From the NCBI GenBank assembly GCA_015680905.1, contig CM027377.1, forward strand, positions 86,881,001 through 86,945,000: DNA of 64,000 nt, read 5' to 3'. Positions 10,107 to 20,532 of the stretch are shown piece by piece (position 1 is the first letter of the stretch; every line of letters starts with the position of its first letter). The notes under the pieces are model-generated. The model made no database searches and was not told where the DNA came from. It saw nothing but the letters and a program-made list of their open reading frames with translations. The DNA comes from Coptis chinensis. Taxonomy: Eukaryota > Streptophyta > Magnoliopsida > Ranunculales > Ranunculaceae. The position numbers and the translations under genes are program-made.

Positions 10107-11958
10107 ATGAGACTACGGTCTGGTAAACATAAGGAATTAGAACTTACATATCATCATCAGAAATACAATAAACAACTGCTTAAGTTATCTCCAAGACATA
10201 ATTCTTCCTTCGTAAACCAACCTCGTCAAGTATCTCCGTTGCCATTATCTCCCTTAGTTATGGCCCAGGAAAATCCTACAGTCGAGAAACCCCTTTCGGA
10301 CTCCTATACTGCCTTACAGGAAGGACCTGCTTCCTACATTAAACTCGATGAGATTGCAAGATATTTTCACATTCTGCCAAACATTTTTAGTTTGTTACCT
10401 GTTTACCATGGTCTAGACCATGAAAAACCGTACAACAAGTAGTCACCACTTTCCGCCATCCGACCGTTACCAACGAACAAGTCTTGCTTAGGTTGTTTCC
10501 TTTCACCTTAGCTGATAAAGCTTCAGTTTGGCTCGCGGACGAAGCACCGCAATCCCTTGACACATGGGCCAAACTAGTACAAGCATTCAATTCTTTCAGC
10601 AGCATCCCCAGGAATCCTTTACGGAAGCATGGAGCAGATTTACTGATATGCTTCTCGAATTTCCCCATCATCAACTCGACACCACTGTCTTAGTCCGCTC
10701 ATTCTTTAATGGTCTCTCTGACAATCAAAAGGAAACATTAACTATCATGAACAACGGTTGTTTCATAGACAAAGGCGGTACTGAAGCAAACACTTTTCTT
10801 GAGAAACAGGTTTCATGAAGCACCTATTGGGGTAACACTGATTCTTCCAGATCTTCGAAAGACACTCCTACCAAAGTTACGTCTATGTTCAAGGTCAAAC
10901 TCGATCCAGAATTAAAAACTCTGATCGAGTCCCTAACCAAAAAGGTCAATGCTCTTTCGGTTCAAGTAAATGATAAAAAACCCAAACAAGTCATGGCTGC
11001 CAACGCTTCCCCATGTCCTCTTTGCTTAACTCCTGAGCACGCCGATTCTTATTATCCTTTGGCATATGAGTGCCTTCCCCAACCATCTGAAGAGACTTGT
11101 GCTTTCAACATCCCTAATGCACTTTGGCTACAACATCCGAATTTGGGTTGGGCCCCCCCTGCCCAACAACAAGCTCCTCCGGGTGTCAACAACGCTCCTG
11201 TACGACCACCCGCGAACTATAATTCCTACCATCAAGGAAATCCTACACAATTCTAGAAAGGGCAAAGTCATTTTCCCAACAACGCAAATATAGGGTACCA
11301 AAACAACCGCAGCCTTGTTCTCGCTAATCAAGGATATGGCTACCAAAATCAACCCATAAACAATAACCGTGAACTTGTTTCTGCTGCTCCACTGATACAA
11401 TCCACTGTCGATAAAACAATTGAAACTTTTATGACTTACATGAATCAATAGAATCAAATCCTAACATCCATCTAACAGTCTCTTCAGCTGTTAGCACAGG
11501 ATAAAAGTCAAAAGGGCGTGTTTCCTAGCCAAGAAGTTCCAAACCCAAAGCCCCCAAACACTGTCTTTGAACTCAACAATGCACCAGGATCTAGTATTCC
11601 AAGCCAGAGTGAGGTAAATGCCATCACCACTCTTCGTTCTGGTAGAACCATCGACAATCACATACGTATGCCAGATGTCGAATCGACGAAAGCCACGGCT
11701 GACGTCCTTCCAACTCCTACCTTGCAACCTACAGTGGACAAAGCTGTTCCTTCCATATCTACATCCACGTCCCTAGGGATAGACACCACTGATCTAAATG
11801 TGCGATTCAGCCCAAAAGCTCTATTCCCTGCCCATTTGGCAAAGAACAAACCTAACGAACATTTCAATGAGATTCGTGAAACCTTCAAAAATTTGACCAT
11901 AAACCTACCTTTTCTAGATGCACTTAAGCATTTTCCCAAGCATGCCAAGTTTTTGAAG
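10107..11958 (+). pseudogene. gag: gag of element H
   Basis: Starts with MRLRSGK, a start often seen in Athila-type Gag. The first part ends at TAG (10440-10442). A capsid-like retrotransposon Gag domain continues in two other frames (LRLFPFTLADKASVWLADEA, then QHPQESFTEAWSRFTDMLLE and FPHHQLDTTVLVRSFFNGLS). Further stops lie at 10816-10818, 11254-11256 and near 11450. A linker reading CPLCLTPEHADSYYPLAYE resembles a CCHC zinc knuckle with the last cysteine replaced. Then come a Pro/Asn/Gln-rich stretch and the conserved AITTLRSGR motif. The reading frame runs into solo LTR S0 at 11964 and resumes at 13224. Gag would form the particle shell and bind RNA; this copy cannot make full-length protein. 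Confidence 0.88.
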
Positions 11959-11963
11959 GACAT

Positions 11964-13223
11964 TGTAGGAACCGTTATTTCAGAATGAATATTTCTACAA
12001 ACCTTGAAAACCATGTGCAGCGGAATTAATGGTTCTCACGATTTTGGATTTGGAAAACGTACCTTTAGATCAGCTTCTTGATATCTCTGAGAATCCAATA
12101 GCTATGAAATCACCAATCAACCTTTTGATCTTCTGTTGTATTCTTTTCAATAGATTGGACGTTATGTGGGCAACGATCTACCAACCCCCTTCCCTCTCAC
12201 AAAGCTAGAACCGATTTTGGATCTAGCTTTCCTTGCCTCTCTTTTCAATCCAGTGAATAGTGAATTTCGGCCAGGAAAGAAGAGATTCTATTTATAGGCT
12301 ACAACAGGGACCATGAGGAGAAATTAGGGTTGGGCCTCCTAAAGGGCTTGGGCTTCCCATGTTCGCCCAGAACACACGGCCCAAGTCCGTCAACAAATAA
12401 CTTATTCCACTAAAGGCCATTGTTGCACTACCGCCCTAATCCCAAATTATGTGTCAGCGTTTATGGGCTCCATATTATATGCTCGTTGATCTCCCCGTGT
12501 TTAAGATATCGAATGCCCTTTGATTAAGTCAAGTTACTGACAATTACATTAATCAACTTCTTATGTCCTTGAGTAGTACCACTCAACCTCATTGTCATGT
12601 CGGAATAAATCCACCTGCAGGGTTTGCATGACAATCTTTTTGAGCTCCTCAAGGGGACATCATCAACCCGACTTCCTGCGGGTCATGGATTCCTTCTATA
12701 ATCAACATCACACCTTACATACAACGTCATTACCCAATCCATCGAGTTTGTTGATTCACAAATGAATCTCACTCATTGATGATTTAAAGTAATGTACAAT
12801 GCACATAAGTGCCCGTTATTATATCCAGATTAAGAGGACATGCATCCATAATAACAGAGGCATTTGTTCTCTTATATAGTCATTATAAAGAGAAACAACC
12901 TCACTTGGTCCTGTTCAATACACACAAAGTGTACTAGTGTAATCCTATAGTCAAGATAGACTAATACCAGATTATACTACAACCGTACCAATGGTTTGTC
13001 CAAATCCATCTAGGTTGTGAACGATTACTTATACTTTATAAGGTACTGATGATATGATCTTCTGTGTGTCCATACCAAATCATATACAACATAAAGTATT
13101 AGACACATGCATATAACTAATAACATATATAATATGCATAACATATGCCCGTATGATTCTCATTCAAAATATAAAAAATTAGAGTTAATACAAAAGTAAT
13201 GCTTTTAGTATATAACCCTATCA
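11964..13223 (-). mobile_element. Solo LTR S0, unrelated to the E and H families
   Basis: TG...CA ends (read on minus: TGATAGGGTTATATACT ... GGTTCCTACA), flanked by GACAT on both sides (11959-11963, 13224-13228), and inserted in the gag-protease linker of H. The minus orientation is suggested by CTATAAATAG (12288-12297) followed by a CT-rich start region near the end. No internal coding sequence is present. Length and composition would fit a Ty1/copia LTR, but that class is a guess. Confidence 0.8.
12288..12297 (-). promoter_or_regulatory. TATA box of S0
   Basis: CTATAAATAG on minus, preceded by GC-richer DNA and about 325 bp from the LTR 3' end. It sets the likely direction of transcription. 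Confidence 0.55.
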
Positions 13224-13347
13224 GACATGTGCACCAACAAACGACGAATGAATGTTCCTCAACAAGTGTTCCTCATTGAGCAGTTTCCCTCCATTACTAC
13301 TACCAATGGTGTGGTTAAATACAAAGACCCAGGTCGACCAACTGTAC
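13224..13347 (+). pseudogene. gag: gag-protease linker of H, between S0 and E1
   Basis: Continues the H frame: CTNKRRMNVPQQVFLIEQFP, then NGVVKYKDPGRPTV. E1 has the same segment (NIPKDAFLTEQFP, NGIVKYKDPR). The segment ends exactly at the E1 target site. Confidence 0.85.
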
Positions 13348-14745
13348 TGATAACTATAAAAATGAATAGTTTACTTACTACGAAATGAACGATGAATTCA
13401 ATCCGTAAGTAAACTAAAACTGATCTTTTATCTCTTTTATCAAAGCTTCTACTCTCAATGCGAATTGCACTAAGTGGAGTAGGAAGTTCGTTCCACTCCT
13501 AGTTCCCTAGCATGGATTGTTTTCTAAGTCTAAGAAATCAGTCTTAAGTCTACTGAGAGCTTTACGAAATAAGTAACTAGACTACGATGCAACTTACCCA
13601 CAAGATACAACTAGTCAATTAAATAAACGACTATGAAATTACTACGTGATTCTATGATAAGGAGTTAGAGGGGGAATTGATTCCACCTTAACTCAACTTA
13701 ATCCACTACCGACGAATCGTCGTAATCCGAATTGAACTACTACGCAGAACAATTGGTTATTCCTAATCCCTAATTACACATGGCATTTCTACCAATTTAT
13801 AACTAGCATGTGAACAATTAAACCCATTCTCATGGTGAACTAATTATTTCAAGTAGAATAGAAATTATGACGACTCTACGATAAACGGAATCAAGCTTTC
13901 ATCAAGGCTTCTCAACCCCCCTCAAATGGAGGTTTAGCCTTGAATCATTACACAATCATTTCCATTTAGATTAAAACTAAACATAATATAAAGCATTGAA
14001 ATTTACTTAATTTAAACAATAATGAAATCTAATTTAATGACTAAAATGAAATAAGGACAGGAATTGAAATTAGATCTAGAATTGGAAATGACAAAATCGA
14101 AATTGATAAAGAATACTACTTTATTGATCTAATCAAATTGAAGAGCAAGATTCAAAGGTTTAATCTAATACAATAATTTAAATGGAACTAAACTTAATCA
14201 AAACAATTCAATCTAGATCTAGAAGCTATTCTAATGGCTACTTTCTATTCTAAGCTATCTACCCTAATTCTCTACTAAAATCTACCATTAACAATGAGCT
14301 AAGCTTTTGTTTTTATACATCCAGATCCAAAAATCGTGCATGGGCTTGGAGCCATGTTTTGGGCCAGAGAATCAGGCCCAAAACCCAATTCTTTCAGTCC
14401 AAAAAGGCCTCTTCAGCTAGATTCGGCTTCAACAGACTTTTTGTCCACTTTTGCTCCTCTGATTGGGTCAAGGCTTGAACCATTGCAAATCTCTTTTCGA
14501 GCCGGTCGTTTTGACATAAGGTAGGCCCAATTCCGAGGTCTGAGTCCAAAGATATGGCATTCGGAAGTTCTACTGACTTTTGCTCCTTTATCTCGCTAAA
14601 GTGACACATTTCTGCACATAATGGACTTTGAAGCCTGAAATACATAAAAACACGTAATCAGTATTAACTCTTACTTATTATTCACATAATTGGTCTAACA
14701 GTATGATTATTAAGGGGTTAAAACTACAGTTTTGGGCTCTTATCA
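13348..14745 (-). repeat. 3' LTR of E1
   Basis: Read on minus: starts TGATAAGAGCCCAAAACTG, ends TTTTTATAGTTATCA. The TATA box (ATGTATAAAAAC) lies at 14309-14320. Confidence 0.95.
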
Positions 14746-14780
14746 AACCACCCCAAACAAAGATTTTGCTTGTCCTCAAG
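14746..14780 (-). other. PPT-d, polypurine tract of E1
   Basis: On minus: GAGGACAAGCAAAATCTTTG followed by TTTGGGGTGGTT, directly before the 3' LTR. This is the expected primer site for plus-strand DNA synthesis. Confidence 0.75.
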
Positions 14781-16318
14781 CAAAGATGAGAAATTAGAAT
14801 AAGTGACCAAAAATGGAGTTCTAACTACTCTCGTTTATTTGAGTCGCGATTGCATTGACCATATGCAACAAGGCCTTAAACCACTAGGAATTCCCTAGTG
14901 GACGAGTTATAGCCTCGTGAGAGTTTTCTAGTGAAGGTACTCACAAACTTCATCTATACTACAACTACTAAGAAAATAAAACTATTGTTTCCTTATTCAT
15001 GCTCAACTATCTATACATCTCTCTAGCAATTGAATAAGAATAACCAAGTCAGAAACCTAAGTTAATATATGCATAATAATCTATCATCTACAATAAACAT
15101 ATACACAATGAGTAGTACTATAAAATGTTTAGCGGGTTTGTTTTCGAGAACTTCGGAATAAGCGTCCTTAAGTAGGTTCTCACAATAATAGTCAAGAAAC
15201 AACACTCTGATTTTTCCACTCAAGTTTAAGCTACTCCGATTAATGATGGGCACACTTTACCTTACAATCTCAATGACAACAAGGAAGGAAGTCGATCAAA
15301 CACATCTGCCACTTACTATCACACTAACCTATTCCTAATTGAGCTAGAGGTCTTTATTAGGTGTTCACGGGGATTAGGAGATGGTTTAAGAAGGAAGGAA
15401 ATGGATATTCAAAAGGACAAGTCCGAGATAATAGAGTCTTCATATTAAGTAACTAGAGAAAACCTTGTTATTTACTTTTGCTTCTACACTTTGTTTCCAT
15501 CCTTAGCCATATTTTTTTTTTTTCTTTTCTTTGGCTTTTGACTCCTTTTTATTCTATTTTTGGAGTTTTTATTTTATTTCTATTTTTATTTTTCTTTTCT
15601 TTGGATGGAAACTTCTTTTCTTTTATTTTCCTCAAGCAACTAACTAATTTTTGTTTACACGTGGTTTTCTCTTCTTCTTTCTTCATCATTCTATTCTCGG
15701 ACTTATTCTAAATTGGGTAGGTTGATTTATTTATTTTTTATTTTGTTTTGTTTTTGTAACAGGGGTAAAGGAATTGTGGTTTATGGCTCGATTAGGCTTA
15801 ACTAGCGAAAAATATACTTAGGTCAGAATTTCTAGCTATATCGATCCAAAAGGGCCTAAAATTCTCGCTTAGGATATGGTTTAGTGATCAAGCAAGTGGA
15901 CGTGTGATTTCTCTATCCGGATTTTACTTCTCCCTTGTGTCATTTCTCAATTTTTTTAACTCATATAAGGCTTTTAGGCTATATTCTCACAGGATTTGTA
16001 GAATAAGTACTCTAGCCTAGATTTCATAAACTTATCGCTAACAATCATAGATACTCATGTAATATATTTATAGATAGATGTAAAGATTATTACCTATATA
16101 TTAATCTAAGTTTCTAACAATTATTCTCGATGCAACAAAATGACTACGTGAGACTTCTAGATTGTTAAGAGCATGGAGAAAGAAACAATACCAATATTCC
16201 TAAGTGTATAGCATAACTTATTTATTTATATTTTTTTGAATTTTTGAAATTTTAACTAGAAAACAAATGCATATTATACATATTTATATCCTAGCAGATG
16301 TCTTAATTACACGTGTTT
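14781..16318 (-). other. E1 3' spacer with long purine tract
   Basis: No ORF supported. On minus it contains a purine-rich tract (about 15490-15640) of A/G runs such as GAAAAGAAGTTTCC and AAAGAAAAGAAAAA. The equivalent is present in E2 (33975-34110) and E3 (52495-52660). Confidence 0.7.
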
Positions 16319-16362
16319 CTATGCCCCCAAACAAGAAGCATGCTTTGTCCTCAAAGCATTTA
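16319..16362 (-). other. PPT-c like tract of E1
   Basis: On minus: GAGGACAAAGCATGCTTC then TTGTTTGGGGGCAT. It has the same layout as PPT-d, 1.57 kb further upstream in the element. Confidence 0.6.
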
Positions 16363-16415
16363 AATAAAGAGGGTAGGAAAAATACCATTGAAACGCCGCG
16401 TGAAATTCGAAACAT

Positions 16416-16551
16416 CTGCAAAACAAGGTTAGAACGTACTAATATAGGAAATAAAACCGACGCGAACTCTATAAGAGTTCCACCCATTATGGGGTTAACA
16501 GAATTAAATTGCTTGGGACATAAGCAGACACTAACAGAAACTAAAACTTAC
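16416..16551 (-). other. Conserved intron after accessory ORF2 (E1)
   Basis: 136 nt on minus with donor GAG/GTAAGT and acceptor TTTTGCAG/AT. The matching segments of E2 (34873-35007) and E3 (51574-51708) have the same borders and length, though their interiors differ. Confidence 0.65.
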
Positions 16552-16565
16552 CTCCACTCCCGCTG

Positions 16566-17495
16566 TTATTCGTCATCTTCGTCATCCTCTACTTCTATAA
16601 AGAAGTGAGGCTCCTTCAAGGTCCTTCCATGCTATGATAATTTGCCAGGCTTCACGCCATTTATCATCTATGGTTGCTAACCTATTAAGTGCCACTTGGT
16701 CTGATGGGGTGTAGGGTGCAACCTGGTGAGGTTGTATCCGCCACCCTTGCCAAGTCATTGCACGGAAAGATCGAATAATACTATTGGTGGGTCACACCGT
16801 GTCTACCCTAATCCAATCCGTGAAACGTGTACAAAAACAGGAAAAGAAACATAGCATAATACGTTGAAATTAGAACGGGCATAAGAAGGTACTTATGCCT
16901 CATGGTATGGGCTCGTGCTAAACTAGACATCAAAGTTCGGGAAGGTCATAGAACCGGCGTCCCGTGGCTAAAGCAAGGAAAACGCTGGAAGTGGCGTCAT
17001 TCACAGAAGAAAAATGCCATTCCCTAAAATGTTTAGCATAATCCAAAACATAACAGTTCCTTTGTTCATGGACAGGCTACCAAGGGCAACGCGTTATAGT
17101 CCCCTTGGTCCTCAATCACGGAAAATGCCCGCCCCCATAAGCCTCGTGCAAAACTCATAAGTGTAGACATGCATATTATCGACCCAATAGCACCATGGGT
17201 CTTGTATCTCAGCGGGCATAGCAAGTCCAAGAACAAATGCTAGCAAGAACCTCGGTAATTTCCATTGGTTCATCGTCAATGTTGATGGAGAACACTTTTC
17301 TCCATCCGGTCTCTCAAAGAAAATGCAGTTATTATAAAAATAAGATGCAAGTCTTTGGAGAATAAAGTTCAGCCGGTCTTACCATAAGAGGTTCCCACCA
17401 AACGTATATGATCACCTCATGAAACCAAGCACGTAAGTAGTGCTTTGGAACAAATCTTGAAAAGACTGTTCCGGTATTATTATAGGAGATGTCAT
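16566..17495 (-). pseudogene. Accessory ORF2 of E1
   Basis: Starts with ATG (MTSPIIIPEQSFQDLFQS), downstream of an internal promoter and a GC-rich leader. It ends about 310 codons later in an acidic tail (IEVEDDEDDE, TAA at 16566-16568). The frame is broken in the middle by several stops and shifts. Readable parts include ASYFYNNCIFFERPDGEK, VLGLAMPAEIQDPWCYWVD, FLALATGRRFYDLPE and RSFRAMTWQGWRIQPHQVA. Function is unknown. The F-Y-N-N core resembles the plant-specific domain often labelled putative plant transposon protein or Athila ORF1-like, but I cannot confirm that without a profile search. It sits where env-like genes sit in some gypsy elements, yet I see no signal peptide or membrane segment. 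Confidence 0.6.
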
Positions 17496-17559
17496 CCCAA
17501 AACTACGCTCTGGAACACCGCAAAACAAACGGGCACAACTTCATGGAAAACTGGAATTT

Positions 17560-17700
17560 TTCTGGTCAAGGAAGTCGAAGTCGCGAGCCAAGCTTCAACT
17601 AGGGCGCGAAGTCGCCGCTTATTTGTATTTTGGAATTCCATTGTTTGAGCGAAGTCGCTTGACTTGGCGCGGCGCGCGCTTCGAGCAAAATTTTCTATCG
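17560..17700 (-). repeat. GC-rich leader repeats before accessory ORF2 (E1)
   Basis: Three related units on minus, built from AAGCGCG, GCGCCAAG and AGCGAC words. They match the repeats in the genomic 5' leader (24005-24245). Confidence 0.6.
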
Positions 17701-17769
17701 ATCGTAGAGGCCAGCCTCCTGAAGCTCCGATTTTGCGAAAATGGAGAAGCGTAAACGGGAATCGCGGGT

Positions 17770-17839
17770 GTGAAGGGTGCGTGATGGAAGTTAGATGTAG
17801 TGTGAGTTGTGAGTGTAGAATGTATGAAGTTTATATAGG
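17770..17839 (-). promoter_or_regulatory. Internal promoter of E1
   Basis: CCTATATAAACTTC on minus (TATA at 17830-17839), followed after about 12 nt by a CA-rich leader (CTACACTCACAACTCACAC). E2 (36246-36306) and E3 (50964-51045) share the layout, and H' has CTATAAATTTC at 62421 with a similar CT/CA-rich leader. Confidence 0.6.
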
Positions 17840-18126
17840 TTTTAAGTTGCTAAAACGGATCGGGAAGTTGCCAAAAAGTATTAACGGCAGTTTCCGGAAA
17901 TCCTAAAATTTCCAAACCCGAAAACGGAAACAACTCATTTTCTTGATTCTAATTCAAACCCAGTATCTTTTAGGTTGATTTTATGATTGAATGTACCTAT
18001 TTAATCTAGATTTCATCCTAGAATGATTCTCAATCATAGATATGCCTAAACGGCCATATTTTCACCTTACTCCGCAATAAATTCTAACACTAGGGTTATA
18101 TAAAAATAAAGCTTGAATTGATAAAA

Positions 18127-18150
18127 CCACCCCCAAACAAGTTGGGAAGG
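18127..18150 (-). other. PPT-b like tract of E1
   Basis: On minus: CCCAACTTGTTTGGGGGTGG then TTTTATC. The end resembles a polypurine tract plus LTR start. Confidence 0.5.
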
Positions 18151-18254
18151 TGGGATCAATATGAAACAACCACACATACTGAAAATAACCCCTTATATTA
18201 AAATTTTCATTCGGAGTACCTTTCACTACAAAATTCAAATTACGAAAATAAAAG

Positions 18255-19448
18255 TTACATTACAATAAAACAACAAAAATAAATAAAACAACAACCACTA
18301 TCAATCCTCACACTCTCTAAACACCTGCATTTCTTGGTGGCGGAGGGCACACTCTCTAGTGGTGGCTCCCGGGCTCCCCGAAGGTCCAGAAGATAGTCGC
18401 CCTTCGTCGGCGACGCCATGCCTCGTGCACTGTGTCCTCGGCGCGTCTGTATGAGGTGGGGAGCGTGCAAGCATATCCACTCTAAACGGCGCTGGGCTTC
18501 CATCTCAGCCCTCCTTTGTTCCCATCTCTCATCCTCTCTCGGGTGCGGATCTCGAAGTTGTGATGAATAGTCGCCGTCGAGTCCGGAGGTCTGCCGACAG
18601 ATAGTGTTTAGTGAACGCGTGCCCCTATGAAGCCCCGACCACCATGCGTTACGCATCGGACCAACACCTCAAGGAAGGCATCGTATCAAAGCAAGTCACG
18701 CCCCTCCTCATCCTCCTCCGAATCATCCTCATCCTCCTCCTCTACCTCATCCCGTTCCCTATCCTCGGGCATTTCCGGACTTGTTGGACACACTCCCTAT
18801 AGATCGTGAGTTACGGTGCGGGGTAATGTAAATCCTATCGACGGCGGAGTCGCTTTCATTCATCTTGACATGATCTTGGTAATTAACACGGGGAAGAGGT
18901 GCCAAAGACTTTCCGACCCCCTAATCATGGTCAAAAAAACTCCAAGATACAGAAATCGTATTTCTGCTCTGGAGTACCCATAAGATGTGGAGGCAGGTCG
19001 GACCGATGTCACCGACCTTGTCCTTCCCTAGGACATTCCGACCCACCAATCCAGAGCCGGTTGGTTTGGTCCCGAGGATGCCTGGCGAACACAATGGGAG
19101 TTTGTATTGTAGCTCCCATTGATGATCCCACGCCCATCAAAGGCTATACCCGTCAAACCGGGGCTCTGTAAAAAGTGGCATCGGATGGATTCTAGGCGGA
19201 ATGCCTAGAATCTCGACCAACGATCGATGAGTCAACTCCTTCCTCTTCTTCCTTACCAACACAAAATCCTACTCCCCTCAACTCCCTGGTGTTGTAGAAC
19301 CGTCGGACCAAGTCTTCGTGGTAGAAGGCTTCGGTCGAAAATACCATAAACTACTCCAGTCTCTACTAGCCATTTCGTCACCGTAAAACGGCGCGAAGTG
19401 GTCGGCGGTGAAAACTTGCTCCGGTAAAATTCGGCGTTGTTGAGCCAT
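18255..19448 (-). pseudogene. Accessory ORF1 of E1
   Basis: Begins MAQQRRILPEQVFTADHFAP, aligning with E2 accessory ORF1 (FEADHFAPFYDANM). Frameshifts soon break it, but later segments remain readable: a strongly acidic run (EEEDEDDSEEDEEG near 18690-18772) and a basic C-terminal part (HPREDERWEQRRAEMEAQRR). About 1.2 kb in total. Function unknown. The DLVxxFY motif, best seen in E2 and in the H' copies, suggests it is a paralogue of accessory ORF2. The upstream region is Pro/Thr-rich CCACCA sequence on minus. Confidence 0.55.
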
Positions 19449-20140
19449 CTAGTGTTTGGAATGGAGTGAGGGTTGAAATGTGATGTGGTGGTGGGATTTT
19501 AATAGGCGGTTGAAACAACAACAGTGGTGGTGGTGGAGTGGTGGCACGGTAGTTTTGAATTTCGAATTTTTCGGTGGTTTTTGGTGGTTTGAATTGGTGG
19601 TGTTTGTGGTGGGTGGAGTTTGGAGTCGATTTGGGTTGGGATTTGATTTTGGGTGTGGGTTTATTGTATTTTTTCTTTTCAATTTTTATTTTGTTTTAGG
19701 TTTTGGTTTAAGCTTTGGCGTTAATGGCGGAATGGAGGAAGAAGAAACGAATCGTTCGGTGGAGGTAAGGCGTCTTGTCTTGTCGTCCGCGGGTTGGTTG
19801 GGCCCATCCCAAAATCGAAATTTTTTTTTTTTTTTTTTTTTTTTCAATTTTTTTCGCGAACTTCAAATCAAAATTTCCGCCGTTACGGTCCGATTTTTTA
19901 TGAATGAGATATGGAAATGATCAGGAGAGAATTTCCTATCCAATGATCCATAAAACACTCTCTTCCGACTTCGGATGACATACGAGATAGTGGATAACGC
20001 CTCGAAGTGCGTGCATGACGTAAGTTATGCGAACGAATGAACTCTAATTCCTGGATTATGTCAACCCGAATCGTAATACAATTAAACGGCCTAAGCAACT
20101 CTAATGGGACATAAAACATTTTAGTAATGGAACCACGAAC
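19449..20140 (-). other. E1 region upstream of accessory ORF1
   Basis: On minus a CCA/CCACCA-rich leader (19480-19620) with a weak TATA-like word (CCTATTAAAATCCC). A run of 24 T lies at 19821-19844 on plus. No ORF is supported; the Gly/Trp-rich plus-strand ORF is the shadow of CCA repeats. Confidence 0.55.
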
Positions 20141-20160
20141 ACCCACCCCAAACAAATTTT
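20141..20160 (-). other. PPT-a like tract of E1
   Basis: On minus: AAAATTTGTTTGGGGTGGGT. The equivalents are E2 38551-38566 and E3 50652-50672. Confidence 0.5.
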
Positions 20161-20195
20161 TTACAACGAAGCTTAGAAAATTTGTTTTTAGCAGT

Positions 20196-20226
20196 GGGTC
20201 TTTTAAAGTCAGATTCCCGAGACTTC
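20196..20226 (-). other. Stem motif GTCT...AAAGAC, E1 copy 2
   Basis: On minus: AGTCTCGGGAATCTGACTTT then AAAAGACCC. One of ten copies in the window, all in element sense. Confidence 0.65.
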
Positions 20227-20282
20227 CTAGATTACTATGTTTATTTTTATTTTTTATTTTATTTTTTATTTTATTTTTAGAA

Positions 20283-20480
20283 GGAAAACAATAAGCAATA
20301 AAGACATAATTCACACCATAGAGAAACATGACTCAAAAATCCGAGAAAAACATGCAAGAGTGGAAAACGTGAACTATGTGAACCGTGGACTTAGGATCCG
20401 GTACTTACCGCCACAGACTCCATAGGGAGGGCCCGGTTACCTTAATAGTGCACTCACCAATATATTAAAGTGAAAGGAAG
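20283..20480 (-). other. Conserved noncoding block (E1)
   Basis: Nearly the same sequence as E2 38755-38935 and E3 50330-50520, better conserved than flanking DNA. It includes GGTGAGTGCAC, GTACCGGATCCTAAGTCCAC, CACTCTTGCATG and GGTGTGAATTATGTC. GGTGAGT looks like a splice donor. No ORF. Confidence 0.6.
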
Positions 20481-20500
20481 TGCACCAAACAAGAACTTGA

Positions 20501-20532
20501 GTCGTTTATAGTCAGATACTCGAGACTTTATC
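20501..20532 (-). other. Stem motif, E1 copy 1
   Basis: On minus: AAAGTCTCGAGTATCTGACT then ATAAACGAC. It lies directly after the end of the gag-protease extension. Confidence 0.55.

Noticed and set aside
14336..14524. 62-residue ORF (MHGLGAMFWARESGPKPNSF) recurring at 25371, 32724 and 46181
   Set aside because: It repeats because it lies in the E-family LTRs, antisense to the element. Its conservation is that of the LTR DNA.
14394..14645. LTR sense ORF (MYFRLQSPLC...), also at 53522-53731
   Set aside because: It lies upstream of the LTR TATA box and so outside the expected transcript, and it is not kept in E2.
16566..17495. Accessory ORF2 as a retroviral-type envelope gene
   Set aside because: The position fits, but there is no signal peptide, cleavage site or membrane anchor that I can see.
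19480..19920. 146-residue plus-strand ORF rich in Trp, Gly and Phe
   Set aside because: Shadow of a CCA-repeat leader and a poly-T run of E1. No start or domain evidence.
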